A DNA stretch of 8,047 nucleotides from an uncultured Leptolyngbya sp. (lineage in GTDB: Bacteria > Cyanobacteriota > Cyanobacteriia > Phormidesmidales > Phormidesmidaceae): NCBI GenBank assembly GCA_937899365.1, contig CALBPH010000342.1, positions 1 to 8,047 of the forward strand, read 5' to 3'. Under the pieces are notes generated by a model. That model did not search any database, was not told the origin of the DNA, and saw only the letters and a list, made by a program, of their open reading frames with translations. Positions 1 through 5,025 of this stretch are shown here, in pieces. How positions within the stretch are numbered: position 1 is the stretch's first letter; each line of letters begins with the position of its first letter. Position numbers and translations under genes: made by a program.

Positions 1-591
1 ACTGGGGGGCACGGGCATCTGAAATGGATATACCACCGGTACGGAGCGTTCTTCTCGACGGCGACCCGAAACCAAAACCATGCAGAGAATTATCACGCCC
101 CCACCCAAGAGCATGACAAGTACTAAACCACCCCCAATCCATAGCAGCGTGGTTTGCACATTAGAGGTATCTTTTTCAGACTGCGCAGCAACTAGCTGCC
201 CATTTTGAAGTGAAAGAGTATCAACCGAACGCTGGTACTCCCTAAGCTGAGAGAGGACGGCGCGGGTTTCTTCCTGCTGCTGCTTAAGTTGATTTTCTAA
301 GTTGCGAGCCAGCATTTCCTGCTGCACCAGCTGATTTTCAAGCTTTGCCGTCAGCTCTCGTTGCCGATCTAAATCTTGCTTGATGTCATCGCTAATGTCA
401 TTTTCGATGGTCTGTACCGGAGATTGCGGCACGGGCACGACGGTTTCTAAGGTTGCAGCGCTTGATTCGGTATCGGGGGATGATGTGTGAAACCCAACTC
501 GCGCCAATAGCAATACCAAAACGGCTACCCCAGTCGTGGCACACCCAGCCACGAACGCAGTGGTATCAGTCATTGACGATTTGGGTGACAT
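1..591 (-). CDS. Two-TM coiled-coil membrane protein of unknown function (3' end outside window)
   Basis: Reading the minus strand from ATG at 591 gives 197 codons without a stop to the window edge, so the gene is partial. The product starts MSPKSSMTDTTAF, has a hydrophobic segment at about residues 12-30, a Gln/Glu/Leu-rich coiled coil at about 64-140, a second, Gly-rich hydrophobic segment at about 148-174, then a basic RRREER cluster and a Pro-rich stretch (PVVYPFQMPVPPS). By the positive-inside rule, both ends should be cytoplasmic and the coiled coil extracytoplasmic; this is inference. A second in-frame ATG at 573 is a possible start. An AGGGG lies 14 bases before the first ATG, further than usual. 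I do not recognise the family. Coding character is supported by the ordered TM/coiled-coil/TM pattern. It points away from the rest of the window. Confidence 0.8.
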   Translation of the reverse strand, partial: MSPKSSMTDTTAFVAGCATTGVAVLVLLLARVGFHTSSPDTESSAATLETVVPVPQSPVQTIENDISDDIKQDLDRQRELTAKLENQLVQQEMLARNLENQLKQQQEETRAVLSQLREYQRSVDTLSLQNGQLVAAQSEKDTSNVQTTLLWIGGGLVLVMLLGGGVIILCMVLVSGRRREERSVPVVYPFQMPVPPS

Positions 592-699
592 TAATTAATT
601 AACTGCCCCTAACAGTTCACTACTCATATGGCTGTCTGTCACGACCTGCGGCATCTATTTAAGATTACTCATGTGTGATGGCTGATTCCGTACTTAGCC

Positions 700-714
700 G
701 TCATTCAGAATGAC
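700..714. promoter_or_regulatory. Perfect 15-bp palindrome, possible operator
   Basis: GTCATTC-A-GAATGAC reads identically on both strands apart from its central base. It lies about 110 bp upstream of the minus-strand start at 591, a plausible place for a dimeric regulator. No known consensus was recognised. Confidence 0.35.
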
Positions 715-1074
715 TCTATATCGATACGTTACATCGACAAGGTAGATGGGCTGTGGCATCAAAGTTTATTCATGTTACTGCAGGTACTATAAGGGAAACC
801 ATCGATTAAGAATTAGATTTCCTAAGTGCACTGGGGCTTTGAAAGACTTCTGCCAGCGGCTCAATCAAGATGTACGTCTTAATGTACACAACTGCATTGC
901 ACAGTATACCCCAAGTTTCTGGCTGATAATGTGATATGTGGTCAATATCTACTGCTTAAACACAGGTCAGAGATCGGTGAATTGGATTGCAGACTGAAAA
1001 ATTGCACAAAACAAACTGTTCATGCCTATTTCCGCTACAGTATGTCACGATTTTAGAAAAATCCTCAGATTTTT

Positions 1075-1092
1075 ATGTGAAGAGCCTGACAT
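1075..1092. promoter_or_regulatory. Crp-like palindrome, possible binding site
   Basis: ATGTGA-AGAGCC-TGACAT differs from the Crp core ATGTGA-N6-TCACAT at a single base in the right half. The Crp-family protein encoded at 3688-4392 keeps the recognition-helix residues that read TGTGA, so the match may be functional. It lies about 180 bp upstream of the ATG at 1256. Confidence 0.3.
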
Positions 1093-1162
1093 TGTGCGAC
1101 TGTCTTTGAAATCAATAGATTGAAATCTACTATTTTTATATTATTTATTTATGATTTCAATC

Positions 1163-1191
1163 TTGACAACCAAAGGTTAAATCAATAAGTA
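1163..1191 (+). promoter_or_regulatory. Candidate promoter for the 1256 gene
   Basis: TTGACA at 1163-1168 is a perfect sigma-70 type -35 box. The -10 at the normal 17-bp spacing (TAAGTA, 1186-1191) is poor; TAATAA at 1190-1195 is better but 21 bp away. A weak -10 with a perfect -35 may mean an activator is needed. The 11-bp inverted repeat AGATTGAAATC (1117-1127)/GATTTCAATCT (1153-1163) abuts the -35 box. Predicted transcription would start near 1198-1202. Confidence 0.35.
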
Positions 1192-1201
1192 ATAAGGCCT
1201 C

Positions 1202-1260
1202 TCCATTGGTTGGGCGTTCTTAGGATGTAGGGGTTATATAAGGATCTACTAGCCAATGGA
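1202..1260 (+). promoter_or_regulatory. Leader inverted repeat that would pair with the start codon
   Basis: TCCATTGG (1202-1209) is the exact reverse complement of CCAATGGA (1253-1260), which contains the ATG at 1256. Allowing two G-U pairs, the helix extends to 12 pairs (1202-1213 with 1249-1260), leaving a 35-base loop that holds the putative Shine-Dalgarno AAGGA (1240-1244). In the mRNA it could mask the start codon. Whether it forms depends on the true transcription start. Confidence 0.4.
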
Positions 1261-1612
1261 TATTGCTCCAGAAAAGGTAGCGCACTTATCAACTCGGGTA
1301 GATACCCTACATCAGCTCCTAGAGCAGATAGATGGCAAGGTGTCTGACTTACTAGTGCGTCAAGATACGAGTGACGGTGGTCGGCCCAAGTTTGGTGTCA
1401 GTCCCCCTGAGAGGATGGTGGCTAATGGCTTGGAAGAGGCCTTTGATCACAAGGACATCTTGAATGATGAGCCTCATTTTGGTCTGGATCAGCTGACTGG
1501 GAATCAGACGCTCTCCCCTGAAATTCAGGTTCAGAGGTTGACGGCCCAGCTGACGGCTGCTTATAACCGGATCGCCGCTTTGGAGGAGCAGCTGCTTGCC
1601 TACCGTCATTAA
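1256..1612 (+). CDS. Small conserved-looking coiled-coil protein, function unknown
   Basis: This 118-residue protein has two helical, heptad-like segments: residues about 5-36 (VAHLSTRVDTLHQLLEQIDG) and about 88-117 (IQVQRLTAQLTAAYNRIAAL), joined by an acidic, Gly/Pro-containing linker. There is no signal peptide, membrane segment or catalytic motif. The C-terminal stretch resembles, from memory, a helix found in small conserved cyanobacterial hypothetical proteins; this is not verified. The ATG at 1256 has AAGGA at 1240-1244, an 11-base spacing that is somewhat long, and it sits in the right arm of a leader inverted repeat. The gene converges on the CobT-like gene with 63 bases between the stops and no obvious terminator hairpin. 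An antisense 85-codon frame covers most of it, but the heptad pattern favours this strand. Confidence 0.75.
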   Translation: MDIAPEKVAHLSTRVDTLHQLLEQIDGKVSDLLVRQDTSDGGRPKFGVSPPERMVANGLEEAFDHKDILNDEPHFGLDQLTGNQTLSPEIQVQRLTAQLTAAYNRIAALEEQLLAYRH

Positions 1613-2123
1613 AGGATGGTGATAAAACGCTGTGGGGGCTTGGCTATTGCTAGATTGAGCGCAAGTGTGCCGTCATCATGACTTTCGTGGTGGTTTTGAA
1701 TAGTTGAGGCAACTTTCTAGTATTGCTTCCATGGCTTGTAGGGTTTTGGTTTGTGACCAGTTTTGGTAGAGATGCCCTGCTATTAGGCACCCGCCTGCTC
1801 CGACGCCTTCTTTTACATATCCCTTGTCAAAAATAGTGAGCTGCGGGTAGCGGGACGCTTTGAAGGAAAAATGGCTGCTCATGATGGGGGGTGTGGGAAC
1901 GGTGTGGGCTAATCTTAGAAACTGACTAGTGGCATCGTTTATAATCCATCGAGTTGTGCCGATGACGACGTTGTTTGAGTTCCATGGGTATTGGGTGCCC
2001 AGTTGCTGAAGCATTGTATAGATAGCAATCATTTGACTGCCGCCAGCGAGAAGAACGCCGCTGTAGTTGCTGGCGGCTAAGGTCAGGCCTAGGACAAAAG
2101 GCTGCATGGGATCGCCGACGGTT

Positions 2124-2131
2124 GCGATCGC
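2124..2131. repeat. HIP1 octamer GCGATCGC
   Basis: The octamer lies inside the CobT-like gene. HIP1 is the palindrome highly over-represented in many cyanobacterial genomes, and it supports the assignment of the host. Confidence 0.85.
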
Positions 2132-2575
2132 ATCCCATACCCGTAGTCTATCTTTATCGTTAGACCAAGCCGTTAGCCCCGTTTCAATTAAGGCTGCTTT
2201 TTGCCCATGGTTACAGGTAGGATGGCTGCTACCCATCAGTCCGCCCACGTCAAACCCTAACGCCGTTAGCACAGCTTGGGCTGTGGTTGTGCCGGCAACG
2301 ACACATTCGCCAACGATCAAGTAGCTGTGGGCAAATCGACGACCCAGAGTTTCGCCCCACTGAAGCCCTGCTTTGAATAGCTGCTCAACTACGCTGGGGG
2401 CCAGGGACTGCCCAGAGCTAACACAGCGGGCCACTGTCCCAGATAGATCTAGGTGGGGAACGCTGGGGCGGCGGGGCAGTCCGGCATTAAATAAATAAAC
2501 CGGTAAATTGAGACCGGTAGTGAGGGCCCGTGTAAGCAGAGCCGGTGACACCCCTGCCCCTAGGCGTGCTAAGGC

Positions 2576-2578
2576 CTA
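2576..2578 (-). other. In-frame amber codon splitting the CobT-like gene
   Basis: On the minus strand the frame reads CAA-TAG-GCC-TTA-GCA. Both sides continue in the same frame (2803 and 2551 differ by 252 bases), so this is a single-base nonsense change rather than a frameshift. CAG to TAG is the simplest origin. Confidence 0.9.
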
Positions 2579-2814
2579 TTGGGCTGCACTGGGCGGACCG
2601 TCATAAATAAATTCAGCATCAGCTACCGCTGTCATCATGCGTGCTTCAGGGGTGTTGCCCGCCGCCGAAATTCCCGGGACAAGCGCTGTTTCAGTAAACC
2701 CTAAAACACATATATAGGCAGGGCGCTGCCCCTGATGCTGCTGTTGCCACCGTTGGGTGATGGCAGGGGCAGTGTGGTGGGCAACGGGTGAGCTAAGTGG
2801 CATGTTGGCTATGC

Positions 2815-3627
2815 CTACTCATCGAGAATTTGCTGCACCCATCGGGGCGGTGGTGGCATGGTGATTCCCATGCGCTCTAAAAGGATCCAGGCTGTCAAAT
2901 GCACGGTGAATAAATAGACAATGCTGCTAAAAAACACCATGGAGACAGCTGCGATTTGAATGACACCAGGGCTCACCTGGCCAATGACCCCAAAACCCAA
3001 CAGTCCAAAATCCAGAAGTCGATTGGTCACCCAGTCGGTTAGCTGCACGACCTGGGCAACTAAATAACCCCACAGGTCTTCGCCGGCCATCCAGGACAGC
3101 AGCCAAATGCGGAAAAAGATACCCAAGGTGACAATTAAGGCCCCAATCGGTAGCGAAATCAGCCAGGAGGTTTGGCGTCGCCAGTGATAGCCCAGCTGTA
3201 CCCCCAGTAAGCCGTAGGGAATGACATAGAGAAGGCTGCGGGGCGGCCCAATCAAAATAGCCAGGAGTAAACCAGACACAAGGGTGGTCATCCAGGCAGA
3301 GCGATGATTCCAACGCAGGTACACAAGCGCAACGGGCACTGGAAATAAAATCCGTAGCAGAGGCCCCGGTGGAAAATACAAATTAATCAGCCACATTAGG
3401 CTAGCGGCACTGGCTAGAAATGCTGTTTCCACCATTGCCACCGGGCCTTTGTCGCTAGGTGAGGTTGTTTTACCTCCTAGCGGTGACCTGGGGGGAGAGG
3501 GCGTCTCATCCTCGTCGTCCTCTATCCAGGGGCGGTCTAGATCCATGTCGTCAAAACTATCGGAGTCGCTGCTGCCAGCAAAACCTGACGACGGTGTCTC
3601 TGCCTGATACTCGTCTGGCTGCCCCAT
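2815..3627 (-). CDS. DUF2232-type polytopic membrane protein
   Basis: This 270-residue protein begins with an acidic, Ser/Pro-rich and probably disordered cytoplasmic tail (residues 1-60, with DSDSFDDMDLD and EDDEDE). About five to six hydrophobic segments follow, roughly at 65-85, 90-104, 113-128, 131-147, 155-177 and 222-250. The arrangement and the PPGPLLRILFPVPVALVYLRW segment fit cyanobacterial DUF2232 proteins (related to YybS); the biochemical role is unknown. The PPGP loop and GPPRSLLYVIPYG are the most family-like parts. AGGAG (3642-3646) is 14 bases before the ATG, so initiation may be weakly Shine-Dalgarno driven. The stop is 11 bp before the CobT-like ATG and the start is 60 bp after the Crp-type stop, with no terminator hairpin between, consistent with one operon. 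Membrane location is clear; function is not. Confidence 0.88.
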   Translation of the reverse strand: MGQPDEYQAETPSSGFAGSSDSDSFDDMDLDRPWIEDDEDETPSPPRSPLGGKTTSPSDKGPVAMVETAFLASAASLMWLINLYFPPGPLLRILFPVPVALVYLRWNHRSAWMTTLVSGLLLAILIGPPRSLLYVIPYGLLGVQLGYHWRRQTSWLISLPIGALIVTLGIFFRIWLLSWMAGEDLWGYLVAQVVQLTDWVTNRLLDFGLLGFGVIGQVSPGVIQIAAVSMVFFSSIVYLFTVHLTAWILLERMGITMPPPPRWVQQILDE

Positions 3628-3687
3628 GGTGCTAAGAAATACTCCTAACCAACGTTTAAGTTTGACCCGACAGTCCCGACAGTAGGG

Positions 3688-4392
3688 CTAGACAAGTAAT
3701 TTATCTAGGGCATCGATGGATGGAATCCGAATGACATCCCGTTCTCGATTGATCAGCCCTTTCTTTTCAAGTTTGCTTAAAACGCGGGTGACGGTTTCCC
3801 TAGCTAGCCCACTCAGGCTGCTGAGTTCACGGTGGGGTAGGTTCGGAATCTCGACACCTTGGGCGGCCATAGTGCCTTGACCGTCGGCCAAAAACAACAA
3901 AACATCGGCGACCCTAGACTGGCTGTCTGACTCACGCAGGCGCAGGCGACGGTTTACCTGTCGCAGCCGTCGTGCCATCAGCTTTGCCAGTCTGATACCC
4001 GCTTGAGGTTCACTATTGAGCAAGCTGACAAAATCTTGGGCTGGCATACTCCCAATCATAGTCGTTGCCAGCGTAATCACATCTGTAGACCGGGGGACTG
4101 CCTCAAGGGGGGCCATCTCACCAAATAATTCGCCCTTGCCCAAAATATTTAGGGTGACTTCCTTGCCATCCAGATTGTAGGTGCGGATTTTAACCCATCC
4201 TTCCAAGATGAAGTAGACCGAATTACCCCAGTCATTTTCCAATAGCAGAACCTGGCCAGCAGGATGTCGGCGTGTGACAATTTGAGCGGTTGCTTGTTGA
4301 ACCGTAGCTTCAGGTAATTCCTGAAAAAAGGGGGCCGCTGCAATTAGGCTTTCACCCGCTGAATTATCTCGGGCACCGTATCTGCTATCCAT
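3688..4392 (-). CDS. Crp/Fnr-family transcriptional regulator
   Basis: The 234-residue product has the two-domain Crp layout. Residues about 20-130 form the cyclic-nucleotide-binding-like beta barrel (YFILEGWVKI; GELFGEM...PRST at 87-103, a recognisable phosphate-binding cassette with E92, R101 and S102). A long dimerisation helix follows (about 131-155, LAKLMARRLRQVNRRLRLRE), then a C-terminal winged helix (about 187-222). The recognition helix ARETVTRVL (197-205) keeps the R-E-x3-R pattern with which E. coli Crp reads TGTGA. There is no cysteine cluster as in Fnr. Cassette conservation is compatible with cAMP binding, but the ligand is not proven. It is distinct from NtcA by sequence. ATG at 4392 has no good Shine-Dalgarno, which is common in cyanobacteria. 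It is the first gene of the probable minus-strand run and is divergent from the large 4985 gene. Confidence 0.93.
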   Translation of the reverse strand: MDSRYGARDNSAGESLIAAAPFFQELPEATVQQATAQIVTRRHPAGQVLLLENDWGNSVYFILEGWVKIRTYNLDGKEVTLNILGKGELFGEMAPLEAVPRSTDVITLATTMIGSMPAQDFVSLLNSEPQAGIRLAKLMARRLRQVNRRLRLRESDSQSRVADVLLFLADGQGTMAAQGVEIPNLPHRELSSLSGLARETVTRVLSKLEKKGLINRERDVIRIPSIDALDKLLV

Positions 4393-4638
4393 AGGTTAGG
4401 GAAGCCACGGTTGGGTGGACTCAGTTAAACAATATGATTGAACAGTAGAGGCCCGTCTGCTAACTAAAAAAATAGTTCAGTTCAGGCATTAAGGGAGTGG
4501 CAGACGCTAGAACGAAGCCAAGACTTTATGATAGCTAAGGCCATCTAGTAACTGCGAGAGATCAAGGATAGATTCGGGCGCTAAAGCTTAACCCATAGCT
4601 TAATCGTTAAAGAAGCCGCTTACTGAAACATGAAGGAT

Positions 4639-4671
4639 TAGTTTGTCTTTAGTTTGCGTCTAGTTTGCCTA
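4639..4671 (+). repeat. Three tandem 11-bp repeats TAGTTTG-N4
   Basis: TAGTTTGTCTT, TAGTTTGCGTC and TAGTTTGCCTA follow each other without gaps; the first seven bases and base 10 are identical in all three. An 11-bp spacing puts each copy on about the same face of the helix, as in tandem sites for OmpR/PhoB-type response regulators. The motif does not match the PHO box or the RpaB HLR1 motif as I know them. Confidence 0.55.
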
Positions 4672-4698
4672 GAACAGGTTACAGCACGATTGGATCAT

Positions 4699-4718
4699 CC
4701 CCCTAACCCCCCACCCCC
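4699..4718 (-). other. G-rich tract, possible quadruplex on the minus strand
   Basis: The plus strand reads C5-TAA-C6-A-C5; the minus strand is therefore G5-T-G6-TTA-G5. Three long G runs separated by 1-3 bases could fold as a two-layer quadruplex if the long run is split. It lies between the 11-bp repeats and the start of the large gene. Confidence 0.3.
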
Positions 4719-4866
4719 GTTAACTTAACTTCACATCTGTCGCGTTAGGTTTAGGTGCATCGATTAGGATGGCACCCATTAGCCAGCGATACACCTAATT
4801 TCATCGCCATGGACCGAGCTGGCGCTGTGAGGATTTTTCTCTGCATGCTTGTAGATAGGAGGAAAT

Positions 4867-4896
4867 TGTGATTTTTTAGCCAGCCTGCTTTACACT
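4867..4896 (+). promoter_or_regulatory. Candidate promoter for the acidic-protein gene
   Basis: TTGTGA (4867-4872, four of six matches to TTGACA), an 18-bp spacer and TACACT (4891-4896, four of six matches to TATAAT) form an acceptable sigma-70 type promoter. Transcription would start near 4903, about 20 bases before the small ORF at 4924 and about 80 before the GTG at 4985. Confidence 0.35.
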
Positions 4897-4923
4897 TTGG
4901 GCATTCCGTTGGTAGGAGCTGGT

Positions 4924-5025
4924 ATGCCCCTGATCGGGCTGGGTATCCTCCGCTTTGCAGAGTTTGTTGTTGAAAGGCCGCACTGTGACTTCTCAAAAGG
5001 ATCAAATCCAACGCCTCATTGCTGA
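4924..5025 (+). CDS. Possible 33-residue upstream ORF overlapping the next gene
   Basis: ATG at 4924 is preceded by AGGAG at 4914-4918 with five bases between, one of the best ribosome binding sites in the window. The frame encodes 33 residues starting MPLIGLGILRFAEFVVERP and stops at 5023-5025, 41 bases inside the large gene in another frame. The first half is hydrophobic but short for a membrane segment; the second half is polar and includes two cysteines. I recognise no family. It could be a leader peptide that couples or attenuates translation of the large gene, or a chance frame. Nothing besides the ribosome binding site and position supports it. Confidence 0.3.
   Translation: MPLIGLGILRFAEFVVERPHCDFSKGSNPTPHC
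4972..4987 (+). promoter_or_regulatory. Ribosome binding site fixing the GTG start of the large gene
   Basis: GAAAGG (4972-4977) lies seven bases before GTG at 4985. The in-frame alternatives upstream (TTG at 4955, 4964, 4967 and 4970, after a TGA at 4931) have no better site, so 4985 is preferred. Confidence 0.6.

Larger units (their letters stand above)
592..1255. other. Long AT-rich intergenic region between divergent genes
   Basis: About 660 bases separate two divergent genes, and I see no convincing coding region. The stretch holds a perfect 15-bp palindrome (700-714), small inverted repeats at 721-737 and 871-888, a hairpin AAAAATC/GATTTTT (1057-1074), a Crp-like site (1075-1092), three TTGAAATC motifs (1106-1162), a consensus -35 box (1163-1168) and a leader inverted repeat (1202-1260). 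The density of such elements near the 1256 gene suggests a regulated promoter. A 62-codon frame at 746-934 has no recognisable protein character. Confidence 0.6.
1676..2803 (-). pseudogene. CobT-like phosphoribosyltransferase (UPF0284/TIGR00303 type) interrupted by an in-frame amber stop
   Basis: Two minus-strand frames, 2803-2576 (75 residues) and 2575-1676, are in the same reading frame and together match one protein of about 375 residues, the usual size for this family. The first part holds CVLGFTETALVPGISAAG and TPEAR...ADAEFIYDGP; the second holds GECVVAGTTTAQAVL, SSHPTCNH, VGDPMQ, LLAGGSQM, VVIGTTRW and KEGVGAGG. The last is the glycine-rich motif with a glutamate that I equate with the catalytic region of CobT. 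CobT transfers phosphoribose from nicotinate mononucleotide to the lower-ligand base in cobamide synthesis; cytoplasmic. All motifs are intact, so the only lesion seen is TAG at 2576-2578, in a variable linker. A GTG at 2551 preceded by AGGGG five bases upstream could restart translation. The ATG at 2803 lies 11 bp after the DUF2232 stop, so co-transcription is likely. Alternatives are sequencing error, recent pseudogene, readthrough, or two coupled polypeptides. Confidence 0.85.
4393..4984. other. Long intergenic region between divergent Crp-type gene and acidic-protein gene
   Basis: The 592 bases hold no convincing long gene. They contain three 11-bp tandem repeats (4639-4671), a C-rich tract (4699-4718), a candidate plus-strand promoter (4867-4896), a strong AGGAGG followed by a three-codon frame (4857-4879) and a 33-codon frame with a good ribosome binding site (4924-5025). 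TGTGA half-sites occur at 4826, 4867 and 4984 and, on the minus strand, at 4731, but none is paired as a full Crp palindrome. I could not identify a confident promoter for the Crp-type gene. Confidence 0.6.

Noticed and set aside
871..888. TGTAC-N8-GTACA considered as an NtcA or LexA site
   Set aside because: NtcA needs GTA-N8-TAC, while the spacing here is GTA-N10-TAC, and the LexA consensus is not matched; left as a minor palindrome.
746..934. A 62-codon plus-strand frame in the first intergenic region
   Set aside because: No ribosome binding site, no recognisable motif, and Cys/Tyr/Arg-rich composition unlike the neighbours; probably chance.
1057..1074. AAAAATC-CTCA-GATTTTT hairpin considered as a terminator
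   Set aside because: The stem is almost all A-T, no gene ends nearby, and no T run follows beyond the stem itself.
1117..1163. GATTGAAATC/GATTTCAATC resembling the end of cyanobacterial CRISPR repeats
   Set aside because: There is no repeat-spacer periodicity and no full-length repeat; the two copies are in opposite orientation 25 bases apart.
1613..1675. Search for a bidirectional terminator between the convergent genes
   Set aside because: No stable GC-rich stem followed by a T run was found on either strand.
4587..4606. CTTAACCC and CTTAATCG considered as a PHO box
   Set aside because: The spacing is 12 rather than 11 bp, the second unit is degenerate and no third unit follows.
4751..5011. 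An 86-codon minus-strand frame with a CPKC pair
   Set aside because: It overlaps the ribosome binding site and start of the large plus-strand gene, has only one Cys pair so is not a zinc ribbon, and has no family character.
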